A stretch of 64,000 nt of DNA from Actinostola sp. cb2023 (lineage: Eukaryota > Cnidaria > Anthozoa > Actiniaria > Actinostolidae): positions 717,501-781,500 of the forward strand of contig JAUJYZ010001058.1 of assembly GCA_033675265.1 (NCBI GenBank), in the 5' to 3' direction. The notes under the pieces were generated by a model. That model did not search any database. It was not told where the DNA came from and saw only the letters and a program-made list of their open reading frames with translations. Both the position numbers and the translations under genes were made by a program. Shown in pieces: positions 45,801 through 54,594 of the stretch; position 1 is the stretch's first letter, and each line of letters opens with the position of its first letter.

Positions 45801-47068
45801 ATTCTCTGCGCGCTTCCGATGATCACAGGAGAGGGCAGGGGGTATCTGACCCAGCGTGAGAGAGGAAAGTGAGGGAGAGGAGAGGAAAGAAGGTGAGGGA
45901 GAGTGGGAGATGAAAAGGAGAGTGGGAGATGAAATGGAGAGCAAAGGGAGGGAGGAAGAGTGGGAGAGGAGGGAGGGAAAGTGGGAGAAGAAAGGGAGAG
46001 TGAGTAGGAGGGGAAATAACATTAATAATAATAATAATAATAATAAGGTATTACCTATAGGAACATCCCATGGAGCCTTCATTTTCTTACAGAAGGGGAA
46101 TGAGAGGGGGAAATGAGAGAGGGGGAAATGAGAGAGGAATAAAATTTGGGGATGAGAATAGAGAGGGAGTGGATCGAGGTAGAGGTCAGACAGAGAAAAG
46201 GAACAATTAAAAGAGAGCTTGAATACCTAACCTTGAAGCAAAAATCATTTACTAAGAGTACAATTATATGTTAAACACTGTTATATACCATATATGGAAG
46301 TAGCCAATCTGCTGCAAATACAAATGCTGCACCCAAAGCAAAACCAATAGAAACAGGGATGAATGCAAGTCTGCCATCCTTGCCATAAAAAGGTGATTTT
46401 TCTGCCAACTCAATTGCAGGATTAAGAAGTGACCAATACGATGCTGCAAGCATAACCTATGTAGAAATAAAATATGGCAAATAATTAGTAAAACATCCAA
46501 AGCACAAATACAAGTGGCTACAAGTACATGTAGTCTATTGTGTTGATAATGGGATACATGTTGGTTTCTGGGAAATTATCACTGCATGCAGCCCTGATCT
46601 ATCTATCAAAAACCTCAAATATAACTCCCTTTCTCAACCTGGCTTCTTTTATTTTACAAATAATGGTTACTAAGTCTCCCTCCTTAAATAAAGTTATTGT
46701 ATTGTATTGTATTAATGATATTCTTACATCTTGTATCAACACAATTGTCTGTACATGTACACGTCGACTTCATTTTCATTTTCAAAAGTTTTTAAGTCAG
46801 AATTATTCTATTTCTTACCCCTGCAGCAAAACCTAAACTTCCATCGAGGACCTTACGCTGGAAAGTAACAAAATACGATAAGGATAATAGTTTATAAACA
46901 TTAATAAGGTTAGAAGCACAACCAATGCCCATTGCCAATGGTTAATACACATCTCAATACCTGGCCACTGTTGAATAAAAACACTAATGCCGAGCCGGCC
47001 GCTGTAACAGCCCAGGTGAATAGGGTCCCTAGTAGAGCCTGTGTCACTGGGCTATAGTTTGGAAGCAT
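36440..47068 (-). CDS. SLC39A11: ZIP11-type zinc transporter (SLC39A11-like), 10 exons
   Basis: Multi-pass ZIP-family carrier moving zinc into the cytosol; ZIP11 relatives are reported in Golgi and other internal membranes. Exons, in transcript order on the minus strand: 47068-46961, 46857-46819, 46456-46289, 46085-46055, 42144-41869, 38980-38911, 38801-38703, 38297-38234, 37967-37873, 36518-36440. They sum to 1,029 bases: 342 residues plus TAA, close to the length of the human protein. Landmarks in order: [128 protein letters not shown]. The two metal-binding motifs HNIPEG and NFPEG are intact. Exon 4 (31 bases) is the least certain but its phases fit both sides. Confidence 0.93.
36735..36875. 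mobile_element. Palindromic MITE
   Basis: Arms AATTGAAGGGGTCTGTGCAA and inverse, continuing with TAACAACGTAAG. It lies in the last ZIP11 intron. Confidence 0.85.
36890..37440 (+). repeat. About 130-bp CATCATCATT-rich tandem array
   Basis: Four copies of a unit containing CCAAATTCACTGTTGCAATA and CTACCAACAGCATTG, in the last ZIP11 intron. Confidence 0.92.
37640..37850. mobile_element. G-run-ended MITE, copy 2
   Basis: Same family as 17967-18271 in opposite internal orientation (GGACTTTTTTTGG repeats), with ends CCCAGGGGGGGGTACTCAGG and GAGTACCCCCCCTGG. The flanks GTACTGGT and GTACCGGT are an imperfect duplication. It ends about 20 bases before ZIP11 exon 9. Confidence 0.8.
38362..38520. mobile_element. 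Palindromic MITE
   Basis: Ends CTGGCCCTGGTTGCATGAAA and inverse, with internal GGATAAGTCTTATCC-type repeats. It lies just upstream (in transcript terms) of ZIP11 exon 8. Confidence 0.85.
40000..41910 (-). repeat. 58/66-bp minisatellite made of the ZIP11 exon 5 donor junction
   Basis: About 27 copies, interrupted at 41313-41520 by a palindromic insertion. On the minus strand each unit contains 40 bases of exon end (codons for [13 protein letters not shown]), the donor CCAG|gtatgt and 18 intron bases; a second form inserts eight bases (gtacatgt) after CCACAG, also with a plausible donor. Only the copy at about 41869-41909 is joined to the rest of exon 5. The array makes up much of the intron between exons 5 and 6. 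Confidence 0.95.
41313..41520. mobile_element. Palindromic MITE inside the ZIP11 minisatellite
   Basis: Inverted arms of about 40 bases beginning AGAAATAGAAAAC and ending GCTCTATCGAGTTATA, separated by a partly palindromic centre. It interrupts one minisatellite unit, so it arrived after the array had expanded. No clean target duplication was read. Confidence 0.7.
41869..42144 (-). CDS. SLC39A11: ZIP11 exon 5: variable cytosolic loop and HNIP metal site
   Basis: 276 bases. The first part is a polar loop rich in N, S, K and T (about 70 residues), as expected for the poorly conserved loop between helices 3 and 4. It then reads [18 protein letters not shown] and stops at CCAG|gtatgt in phase 1, and exon 6 completes the Glu of HNIPEG. 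The acceptor used is the second AG after TTGCAG, because only it keeps frame with exon 4. The donor and the last 40 coding bases are the source unit of the large minisatellite lying immediately downstream in the intron. Confidence 0.85.
42244..42888. mobile_element. Poly-G-ended MITE, copy 2
   Basis: Same ends as the element at 23022 (ATGCATGGATCAATTCCAGC). The right part holds two copies of an 80-base GC-rich segment, each followed by about 30 G. It lies between ZIP11 exons 4 and 5. Confidence 0.85.
43172..43621 (+). CDS. Left gene of the TIR element: basic coiled-coil N-terminal fragment
   Basis: Exon 43172-43194 (MAANIGE) joins exon 43450-43621 across GTAAGC...TTTTTTAG with matching phase, and the second exon ends at GAAAAG|gtaatc in phase 0. 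The product starts with a basic KRKRF cluster that could be a nuclear localisation signal, then a lysine- and glutamine-rich helix (about 45 residues). I could not find the next exon with certainty. An open stretch at 43987-44210 looks coding but its phase does not fit cleanly. Function unknown. Confidence 0.4.
44648..44797. mobile_element. Palindromic MITE nested in the 2.86 kb element
   Basis: Ends TAGAGTGATGGCACT and inverse, followed by AACCCGTGAAA arms. Confidence 0.8.
44800..44970 (+). repeat. 54-bp AT-rich tandem repeat
   Basis: Three to four copies containing AATCACAAATCACATGTATA and GTCTGAACTGAGTATAAT. Confidence 0.9.
45266..45775 (-). CDS. Right gene of the TIR element: 169-residue unknown protein
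   Basis: Open frame starting [14 protein letters not shown], with natural composition, predicted mostly helical, containing [16 protein letters not shown] and [18 protein letters not shown]. An upstream in-frame Met at 45826 exists, but 45775 matches the ATATGGCGGC context used by the gene at the other end. The stop is at 45266. No domain recognised; it may continue by splicing before the stop. It points toward the left gene. Confidence 0.45.
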   Translation of the reverse strand: MAAEVGVEGIIRRSLFLCRLDILGKIDSDDQQRDAVRKIFNGIDGLVRNVCDQYGSVRHLNSHVFMDMWPMAVRTLFRVHEAILRRLRSTPTSTTPWFCTLTREVPFEVFNLILNQVISHNSFGHTTTETTAVIRVLVIDDRKLSYIFNRMNDEHVRVPRNELSVNESN

Positions 47069-47867
47069 TTCTAGGGTTAATAAGTGAATAATATACAAAG
47101 AAATGAGATGTCTTTACTCCGCCATTCAATCTTCACGAGTCAAAAAAAATTCATTTAGTCGACTGCGTTACTTGTGGTACGCGGTTGAGTACAAAGCAAT
47201 ATAATCAAAGGCTTTATATACTTTACATTTCATTTCCTGTTATAACAGATGCACTGGTGGTTCAGTGGTAGAATTCTCGCCTGCCACGCGGGAGACCCGG
47301 GTTCGATTCCCGGCCAGTGCACTGATATTTTTTTTTCCCCTTATATTATTACTTTTCTTTACTATTTTTTTGGAAAAAAATAATAATCTAGAAATATTAT
47401 AGATCGAACAAATCACAATAAAAATTCGAGTTATTATCTAAAGATTTAAGAAATATTAAAATTCTTCTAAAACAATTGAGTGAAAACTCTTTTTTTGATT
47501 AGATTAAAATCGGGAGAAAATTAGAACATATTCAGAATGTTATCAAATTTATTGTCGATACAATATAATCAGTATGATAATGAATCGCCACAAAGTTCCA
47601 AAATGAGAAAAATTACTAGTTCTCAGGCTCTCCTTGTCAAACGCAAGAAACGCCTGGCGAAAATCGTACTTGATGAATATGTGTAGGCCTCACACAGTCA
47701 ACAATACTCTAGTATTGGTTGAAGAGAGCCCAGTAAGGTGTATCAAAGATAAGGATGTTCAAATTGTTTAAAAGACTCATGATTTATGCGATTAATTGAC
47801 GAAAGAATCATCGTTTTCGGGCGACGGTGATGGCTGTTGCATTTCTTGACTACTGGACGACGATGCC
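47069..47867. other. ZIP11 upstream region and small frames
   Basis: Besides the tRNA gene there is a 49-codon plus-strand frame at 47537-47686 (ends KRKKRLAKIVLDEYV) and a 26-codon minus-strand Ser-rich frame starting at about 47869 next to a possible donor. Either could be an exon of an unseen gene; not enough to call. Confidence 0.3.
47251..47321 (+). tRNA. tRNA-Gly (anticodon GCC)
   Basis: A 71-base gene with a 7-bp acceptor stem (GCACTGG with CCAGTGC), an A box, anticodon loop CTGCCAC with GCC at 47283-47285, a five-pair anticodon stem (CTCGC/GCGGG), the B-box region GGTTCGATTCC and discriminator A. A run of T follows within ten bases and is a normal RNA polymerase III terminator. No intron. 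It lies about 180 bases upstream of the ZIP11 start codon, on the opposite strand, and looks like an intact functional gene. Confidence 0.97.
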
Positions 47868-48284
47868 ATGATCACGCTTCTTCGTCTCAAGCTTCTAGAT
47901 AATCCAGACGATTCACACAAAAGTACTTTTTACCAAAGACCTAGAACACAGTCACCAATGGATAAACTGGCGACGTATTTTCTTGGTAGAGAAAATGGCG
48001 GTCAAAGAACCGATAACCAGTTATATGATGGTCCTCGGACTCAACGCTACCTCTTCATGAGTATAGTGATTTTGATCGCTTTTATCCTGAACACTTTAAT
48101 TGGCCGATTGCTAGAGAAGCTCAAGTCTTTTATCCAGAGGAGAGTTCGAGCATACCAAGAGGATTCTGATGCCGTGACATTGATTTTAGGATGTGTATTT
48201 GAACTCATTAATTTAATTTCCACGGCCATTTTGTCTTGGGAGGTCTACGACGTCGCCAAAAAGGTGTTACATTTGCAGAACTAA
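47868..48284 (+). CDS. Small two-helix membrane protein, unrecognised
   Basis: Uninterrupted 138-codon frame with natural amino-acid composition. A polar N-terminus (about 60 residues, with a second Met at M31 that could be the real start) is followed by two strong hydrophobic segments, about residues 62-80 (YLFMSIVILIAFILNTLIG) and 104-126, separated by a basic amphipathic stretch (LLEKLKSFIQRRVRAYQ). I do not recognise the family. It has no intron and lies between the tRNA gene and the intronless GPCR. A 33-base poly-G tract starts 140 bases after its stop. It could be a single-exon gene or the last exon of a longer one. Confidence 0.55.
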   Translation: MITLLRLKLLDNPDDSHKSTFYQRPRTQSPMDKLATYFLGRENGGQRTDNQLYDGPRTQRYLFMSIVILIAFILNTLIGRLLEKLKSFIQRRVRAYQEDSDAVTLILGCVFELINLISTAILSWEVYDVAKKVLHLQN

Positions 48285-48422
48285 CGAGGAGCGTTTTCAT
48301 CTTTTAAGTGCGTCGCTGTTGAGGTCAAAAGAATCATTATTTATCGATACAGAACTCATGTTTATATTGAATGTTTTGGACTGTAGTGATTTACATGAAA
48401 TGTATTCATTTATTTGATAAAA

Positions 48423-48423
<1 letters not shown>

Positions 48424-48458
<35 letters not shown>

Positions 48459-48480
48459 CCGGTGGGGCGGGGGGGATACG
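48424..48480 (+). repeat. Poly-G tract
   Basis: 33 consecutive G followed by ACCCGGTGGGGCGGGGGGG, downstream of the small membrane-protein gene. Strong G-quadruplex potential. Confidence 0.9.
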
Positions 48481-49158
48481 CGGACGTCTACGTAGTTAGA
48501 GGGGGGTTGACTCCCATGTGATGATCGTCGGAAATTTTGAATTTCACTCCTAAAGGAGACCAACCTGGGCGTGGTTTTTGCTTTATTTGACCCCTAAAAG
48601 ATACCATTCTAAACCAGAAATATTACAGATTTCCTGCCTGATCGGTCTAGACCACCAACACGATATGAGGTTGTTGTTTTTATTTCTTCGCGAGCAACCT
48701 TAAATGATACCTTGATGGCTAAAAATATTGGCGTTTCGTCGTGAACACCCTAAGGGACTCCAAACACCGTAATTTACACCCCTAAAAGAGACGACGATCA
48801 ACCCCGCCCCTTTCACATGGGAGTCCACCCCTTGGGTAAAAACGTAGGTAATTTAGTTAGTGTGTGTTTTTATAAACCCGTGAACTAGACATTAGTATAC
48901 ACCCTAAATCCATTGTGTGTGGTTTTTTTTGGACTATTACACACTAATAGTAGTATATATTGTTTCTCGGGTGTATGAAAAGTACTCTACCGCATACAGA
49001 AAAAAAGATGCTCGGTAGATAAAGAAGACATTTGTTTAATAATTTTCTTCTTTATTCGAGATTTTATTTGATATCAAGTGACATTTATATATAATTGCTA
49101 TATTTCAACTATTAAATGTAAAAATACACTTGCATGTCCATTGTTATTATTATTTTCA

Positions 49159-49303
49159 TAGAGTGCAATTTAGAAAAGTGTGAAATAGTACTAACTTTAA
49201 ATAGTACTAAATAGTGCTATTTCTATTGTTTCCTATTGTTTCATTAGTGCTATTTAGTACTAATTAGTTATTTAGTTTTCAAGCTTTTCTAAATCGCACT
49301 CTA
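49159..49303. mobile_element. Palindromic MITE
   Basis: Ends TAGAGTGCAATTTAGAAAAG and inverse, with internal AAATAGTACTAA repeats. Confidence 0.8.
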
Positions 49304-49585
49304 CTGATTTATAGTTAGTTACCATTCTTTTTACATGTGTAACGTTACTCTGTGGGTAGTCCCTGTCAGTTTTAGTGACATTTATTTACTGATTATTTAC
49401 TAGACCCAGTTCTAATAAGGCGAATTTTGAATATGAAAAATATATTCTTTGGCGAGATTGTATTAATTTGATATCAAGCGGAATTTTACTGACATTGTAA
49501 GATAGCTTTGCAGTTGCTTATCTCGGCAACTCTTGTTGGCATCGATCGGACTCTAGTCTTTGACTGTTCAACCCATTACAACGAC

Positions 49586-49587
<2 letters not shown>

Positions 49588-49673
<86 letters not shown>
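49588..49673 (+). repeat. ATT microsatellite
   Basis: About 28 uninterrupted ATT repeats, 70 bases downstream of the GPCR stop. The polytyrosine frame is an artefact. Confidence 0.97.
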
Positions 49674-49674
<1 letters not shown>

Positions 49675-49741
49675 TGATTACATCGTTCATGTCACGCCTG
49701 ATGACAGTACACACCATCTCAAATTAAAGTATTTACTGTAG

Positions 49742-50866
49742 TTATACAGTTGTCTCGAATACAGCAATTTCTTTTGTATGAAAATTCGGTGCCTTGTGTA
49801 CATAATTATGACGGCGCCTCTCGCCGCGATTACTAAGTAAGCTTTTGCCCTTGAAACTAAGAGATTTCTTTGCTTCTAACTGTCTTCGATATGGGCCATT
49901 TCTGTCTTGTGTGCACCTACGACAAAAGGCACAAAAAATATCGCGAAATCCCTTGCGAAATTGGTTGTTAAGAGAACCATATATAAATGGATTGAAAGAG
50001 CTAGAGAGGAATGTTAAGAGATTACAAACAGAATCTAGTACAAGTGGTATATGTCCTATAACTCCAAAGCCCGCAAGGAGATTAACTACAGTGTAAGGTG
50101 TCCAACAAGCAACAAAGAAACACACTACAATCAATAACAATTTGGTCATTTTAAAATCATGAAAAAGAGAGGTTCGACTTTGGCGGCGAAAACTTGAAGT
50201 GATGTTGTTGGCGCTTAGCCTTCTGTTATGGGTGCGAAGAAAGCGAAAGATCTTAAAGTATGGCACGGTAATCAATAAGAAAGGGGCGATGAACTGTAGT
50301 ATGGTTAAGACAATCGTGTATGACATACTCTCTTTCACTGCAATCACACAAGTCGCTTTGCCATAGTCAAAATGAAACAAACCCCAACCGAACAAAGGTG
50401 GAGCCGCAGAGAATGTCGACAAAACCCATGTTGCTGCTATTATGCCCAATGTTCTCTTCCTGGTAAAAATGGTGGAAAACTTGGAAGGCGAAACAACACA
50501 GCAGAAGCGACTAACACTGACCAATGCTAACGAATAAAGGACCTCGAAAAGAAGAAGTGAGTTGACGAAGCCAACGGCATTACAAAAGTGGTTGTCCCAG
50601 AGCCAGTAATTCTCCACTATGGCAGCAAGAGAAACGGGGATTTTCAAAAGGCAAACGGCCAAATCTGCTACAGCAAGATTCCCGACGATCAGATTGGTTA
50701 CCATGGTGACAGTTCGAAGGCGAGGGCTCCGATAAACTAGCAAGCAGATAACTGAATTACCTGGAATTCCTGTAATGAAGAACAACGTTAAGAAGACTAT
50801 TTCAGTGTTCCTACGATAAGTCCAATCGGACGTGCTAGGCATTATACCAGTGGTATTGTTTTCCAT
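49742..50866 (-). CDS. Class A (rhodopsin-like) GPCR, intronless
   Basis: 374 residues, seven hydrophobic helices, single exon. Family landmarks: N-glycosylation site NNT at residue 3; GN at 36-37 in helix 1; LAVAD at 64-68 in helix 2 (Asp68); Cys95 at the top of helix 3, pairing by family rule with Cys173 in loop 2; W147 in helix 4; CWTPY at 254-258 in helix 6; NPFIY at 292-296 in helix 7; then an F-R-K-G-F helix 8, cysteines and a basic tail. The E/DRY motif is S-R-F (119-121). The position equivalent to the retinal lysine is Phe286, so it is not an opsin. The ligand cannot be told from sequence; the overall pattern resembles melatonin/amine-like orphan receptors common as intronless genes in cnidarians. 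Confidence 0.93.
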   Translation of the reverse strand: MENNTTGIMPSTSDWTYRRNTEIVFLTLFFITGIPGNSVICLLVYRSPRLRTVTMVTNLIVGNLAVADLAVCLLKIPVSLAAIVENYWLWDNHFCNAVGFVNSLLLFEVLYSLALVSVSRFCCVVSPSKFSTIFTRKRTLGIIAATWVLSTFSAAPPLFGWGLFHFDYGKATCVIAVKESMSYTIVLTILQFIAPFLLITVPYFKIFRFLRTHNRRLSANNITSSFRRQSRTSLFHDFKMTKLLLIVVCFFVACWTPYTVVNLLAGFGVIGHIPLVLDSVCNLLTFLSSSFNPFIYGSLNNQFRKGFRDIFCAFCRRCTQDRNGPYRRQLEAKKSLSFKGKSLLSNRGERRRHNYVHKAPNFHTKEIAVFETTV

Positions 50867-52247
50867 CAGCCTTTCTCGTCGTACAATCGAAGAATTCTAC
50901 GTAACTCGACTCAGCTACTGTATGGCCGGTCCGCGTTACTTCATTTACTTGTTGGTTCATTAAAAAGGCATTCAATTTATGATCTTACGCTCATTTGACC
51001 CTCAAACTTGAGCCTTTTCCAGATTCTTTATCGATGTAAACTTCATTAAATCATTCACAACTATTCCACGAACTCCACACGTCCGTCACCCACTGAACTG
51101 TAATGGCTACAGACAGCGCCGAATCGTCAATGTAATCGTCTTTTCTTCGGAGTTATTTGCATCTTTTTGGTGTTTAGCTTATGCGACCACTGACTATGCA
51201 CCGTTGTTCAATTATTCAACCCGCTGGACACAAGGTTGTTGGATTGACTATGTAAAATCCAAACCGGCTTAGTTATCGGAGATGATAATAGCAACGATAT
51301 GGTGATATTTTAGGCTCTATCCGGTCTCGTTTATTTGTTCTTTCTTGACACAAAAAGCCACTTGTGTTGCAGATGTTTTCCAATACAAGTGTTATTGGAC
51401 GAACAACTTTGCCATTTAATTCAAACCGCGCCGGTGTGCACAAAAGTAACAACCGTGTTGCATAGAACACATTCGGGTGCAGTAAGACAATATGTAGGAT
51501 GCACTATCTAATTCAGAAAATCGTTCGACATGGTCTTCCCTGATTATATAGAATGCAACAGCTGTTACTTTCTACTCATCATTATTCCTAGGTTTTCATT
51601 AGTTTTTTTTACGTCAACACAGCTTACTGCAGCTGATAGGAAGTACGTCAACTTAAAAAAACGAAAAAATTATTCCGATTTTATTGAAAATGCCAAGTGT
51701 AAAATTCATTAGTACAATAAAATGAATCGCCTTAATCAATTTAGCTTGTCAGGTTGGACAAGCGACTCTTATATCGTCCTAAATTATCACGATGAATATC
51801 GAACTCACATCGAACTCAATTTGAATATCTGTCCCTAAGTAACACAGGAAACGCGTCATATAACGAGACTCATAAATTGCTCTTCTCTCTGATTGTCATA
51901 TGACTACGACGCCTGTAAAATCATCGATAGGAAAAATGATTGTTATCTACACAGTTTCACTGACAACGATTACAGAGTTTTGCATTCGTTTAAAAATAAG
52001 CGGGTCTAGTTTTTCTTTCGTTTTCATAGTCAGGAAATCTCTTGAATAAGTTAATTCATTAATTGTAAAATAATTTTAGAATAATTTAAAGATGGAAATA
52101 ACTACTTCCGCTTTAAAAGAATGAACTTATAGAAGCAAAATAGAAGGAAAAAACGCCTCCTAAATACAGTTATTAAGACAAGGATTAGAAATCAGCTTCC
52201 TGCTTCTAAATCTCATTAATAATTCATGAATACACAACAAAGGCAAT
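50867..52247. other. GPCR upstream region, no gene seen
   Basis: AT-rich, unique-looking sequence without a convincing open frame; the GPCR promoter and 5' UTR should lie in the first part. Confidence 0.5.
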
Positions 52248-52375
52248 TACAAGTACCAGAATGCTTTGCCCATTTTCTTTGGTTAGATAATTAGCACCAA
52301 TTGTCTTACTATTCTCACGAGGGAATAAAAATCTGAATAAGAAAGAAAATTTCCCAAAGCATTCTGGTACTTGTA
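52248..52375. mobile_element. Palindromic MITE
   Basis: Ends TACAAGTACCAGAATGCTTT and inverse, followed by imperfect TTTTCTTT arms. Confidence 0.82.
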
Positions 52376-52530
52376 GTAAAACAATGTCATCATGCAAGTC
52401 GCCTATTAGCATATAATATGGTGAACTTTGATATTTTCAAAGAATTATATTATTAATGGTTAGCAAGAGACCATTATATAAGAGAGTCGATCGTCCCCAT
52501 GATAATCCGCGCTGAGGCTATTTTTAGCCT

Positions 52531-52845
52531 GTGTTTCTATTTTTAGCCTCGCATGGTGATTGGCTGGATTTCGGCGAAGGCTCAGTGCGGTTTGAGCCGG
52601 TACCGGCTACAAGATCCATTGAAAAAAGAATCAGGAAGAAGAGTTTAAGAAGAGATTCTACAAACCTCATTCAATTATATAGGACAGCAGCATCATGTTA
52701 TGTGTATAAACAGGGCAGCTATGGTCGATTTAGGGTGAGAAAAGATTATTTCAAACCTCCAAGTTCATTGAGCCAAACGAAAGCTACGACACAAAATAAC
52801 TCTAGTTTCTTGATAAAACTTGATGCTGTGAATTACCGGCAATAA
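52531..52845 (+). CDS. Uncertain 104-codon frame
   Basis: Open from an ATG-less context to a TAA, basic, with RIRKKSLRRDS and SYGRFRVRKDYF. No homolog recognised and no splice context established. Possibly chance. Confidence 0.15.
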   Translation: MFLFLASHGDWLDFGEGSVRFEPVPATRSIEKRIRKKSLRRDSTNLIQLYRTAASCYVYKQGSYGRFRVRKDYFKPPSSLSQTKATTQNNSSFLIKLDAVNYRQ

Positions 52846-53315
52846 GGCACATGATGAAAACCTTAACATCAGTTTAAGAAAATAAAACAGTTATTATAAT
52901 TCTTTGGTCGTTTGTTTATTGCAGAATGACATTGAAATTTGAATAAAGTTGAATGAATTCACAGAGTGAAAACTTGTTCTTTTTGTCTTTTGTTCGAGCT
53001 ACATTTTCCGCCCTGCATTGGACTTGACTTCGACTGACATATTGCAGTAACATTTAACGGTTGGATTTTCACAAAATTATGATTTTTAATTTCTCAATCG
53101 ATTCACGATCCGAATCGGCGAATCCAGATTTCAGATTTTTCAGATTTTTATTCCATTTACACCATTTTTTTTTACAATTTGGATTTGTTTTCAATCGCTT
53201 TTCTGCCAAAATGAGAGATGAAATCTTGTCGATCAGTGACATGAAAGAGGAAGCTTGTCAATAGTATACCATTTTCACTACTAAAATCCCCGCTCATTGT
53301 CTCGGTGCGATTAAG

Positions 53316-53612
53316 TTATGGGAGAATGAGATTGGACCGAGGCCATGAGCGAAGCGCGACGCGGACGTACGTACGTACAGGAAGTAAGTAGATCGAGTAA
53401 CGGCGTCGCCGAAGGGGAGGTGGGAGGGTCGGAAAAATCTTTTCGTCGTCCTTGTAGAAGATCGTGTAAAAGCCCCGAAATTGAATAATTTGGTTCTTAA
53501 ATACCCGAATAAAAGCACGTGGTGATGCAGGGCATTCCAACAAACCCTCCCGAGGGAAATGAGACTCATGATTCGCATCCGTTGGTATTTCACGGAGTTT
53601 TTCAGTAATGAA
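53316..53612 (-). pseudogene. Coding-like block, copy 1 of 2, unrecognised
   Basis: Minus-strand frame beginning without ATG (TIFITEKLREIP), continuing ESHFPREGLLECPASPRAF and GFYTIFYKDDEK. About 180 bases match 58945-59127 closely, and the shared segment ends just after the codons for YKDDEKIFP. Composition is protein-like. No GT or AG boundary fits, so this looks like a duplicated gene fragment rather than an exon. Function unknown. Confidence 0.35.
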
Positions 53613-53859
53613 AATAGTATACCATTTTCACTACTAAAATCCCCGCTCATTGTCTCGGTGCGATTAAGTTATGGGAGAATGAGATTGGACCTTTGCCCAC
53701 TCGCTGACGCTGCTTCCGCTACCTTTCGAACTCAACGTGAATACGCCCCAAACGAGGGAAAAGGTGTATAAAATGGGGATCCTCCCGAAACTCAGAAAAA
53801 ACGACCATGGTGAAATTAAATACATTTAAATAACAATTAATAATTACTGACATTTCCAG

Positions 53860-54215
53860 CTGTGAAAGCATTTGGGACCCGGAACCTGTAGTGACCCTAC
53901 GCGGAGAGGCGGCGACCTAGTCGTTTGCCTTGCCGGGCGGGAATGGTCCGGCCCAGCCAGTAGGGCTGCCTTCCCAGTCACACCACTTGACCGTGTGTTT
54001 CTGACGTTCTAATATGCTAGTGTAGAAATGACCCTAGGGATGAGAAGGAGAAATAGGGACACACCCATTCCGACACCTCGAGGGAAATTCAGGGAAGGCC
54101 CCCCACCAGCCAAACCGGACCAGGAACCCGCCCGAAGGCAAGTTATAGGGTGTGAATTTAGTTTACCCTTCTGGCCACGGTTAGGAAAGTGAGGAGGATC
54201 CACCCAGTCGGGAAG
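53860..54215. other. GC-rich block of unknown nature
   Basis: About 350 bases much richer in G and C than the surroundings, including GCGGAGAGGCGGCGACC, TTGCCGGGCGGGAATGG and CCGGCCCAGCCAGTAGGG. No long frame with protein character and no match that I recognise to rRNA, snRNA or tRNA. It may be part of a repeat element or a structured RNA. Confidence 0.3.
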
Positions 54216-54594
54216 AAAAATATAGCAATAAAAGTCAAATTATATTGTAAAAAGCACTTTATTTCAATCATTGCATGAAACGAACGGAAATGATCAGACT
54301 GCATCGCTTACCAACAAATCATGCCCTGTAAACCCTGTCCTTAGCGACCACGCATATTTATAGCACTCCCCATATATACATTCTCTGGCGATGTAGTCTC
54401 TATGGCCACAAGTATAATTGGTAATAATGCCTATTAGTCCAAATGGGACCTACTGGACACTACTGGAAAAAGCGGCCGGAGGAAACATCAAAACCAACCA
54501 TGCACACACTAGGCTTTACATTTTCTATGAGGGTCAGCGGCAAATAACTAATGCTATTCAGCCTTTGCCAGCGCGAAGGGAGATTCAAGCAGTT

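Larger units (their letters stand above)
42999..45858. mobile_element. 2.86 kb TIR element with two inward-facing genes, inside a ZIP11 intron
   Basis: The ends are inverted copies of CACGCTGGGTCAGA. Immediately outside each end lies a nearly identical 60-odd-base GA-rich direct repeat (42933-42998 and 45859-45924). A spliced coding region starts about 170 bases inside the left end on the plus strand and a 169-codon frame starts about 85 bases inside the right end on the minus strand. Both begin at an ATATGGCGGC context. The interior also carries a small palindrome (44648-44797) and a 54-bp tandem repeat (about 44800-44965). I cannot name the superfamily. Confidence 0.6.

Noticed and set aside
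45765..46082. 105-codon minus-strand frame
   Set aside because: Only its first ten or so codons (ZIP11 exon 4) are supported; the rest is the ATT run and GA-rich repeat.
49742..50866. Opsin identity for the GPCR
   Set aside because: The retinal-binding lysine position in helix 7 is Phe286.
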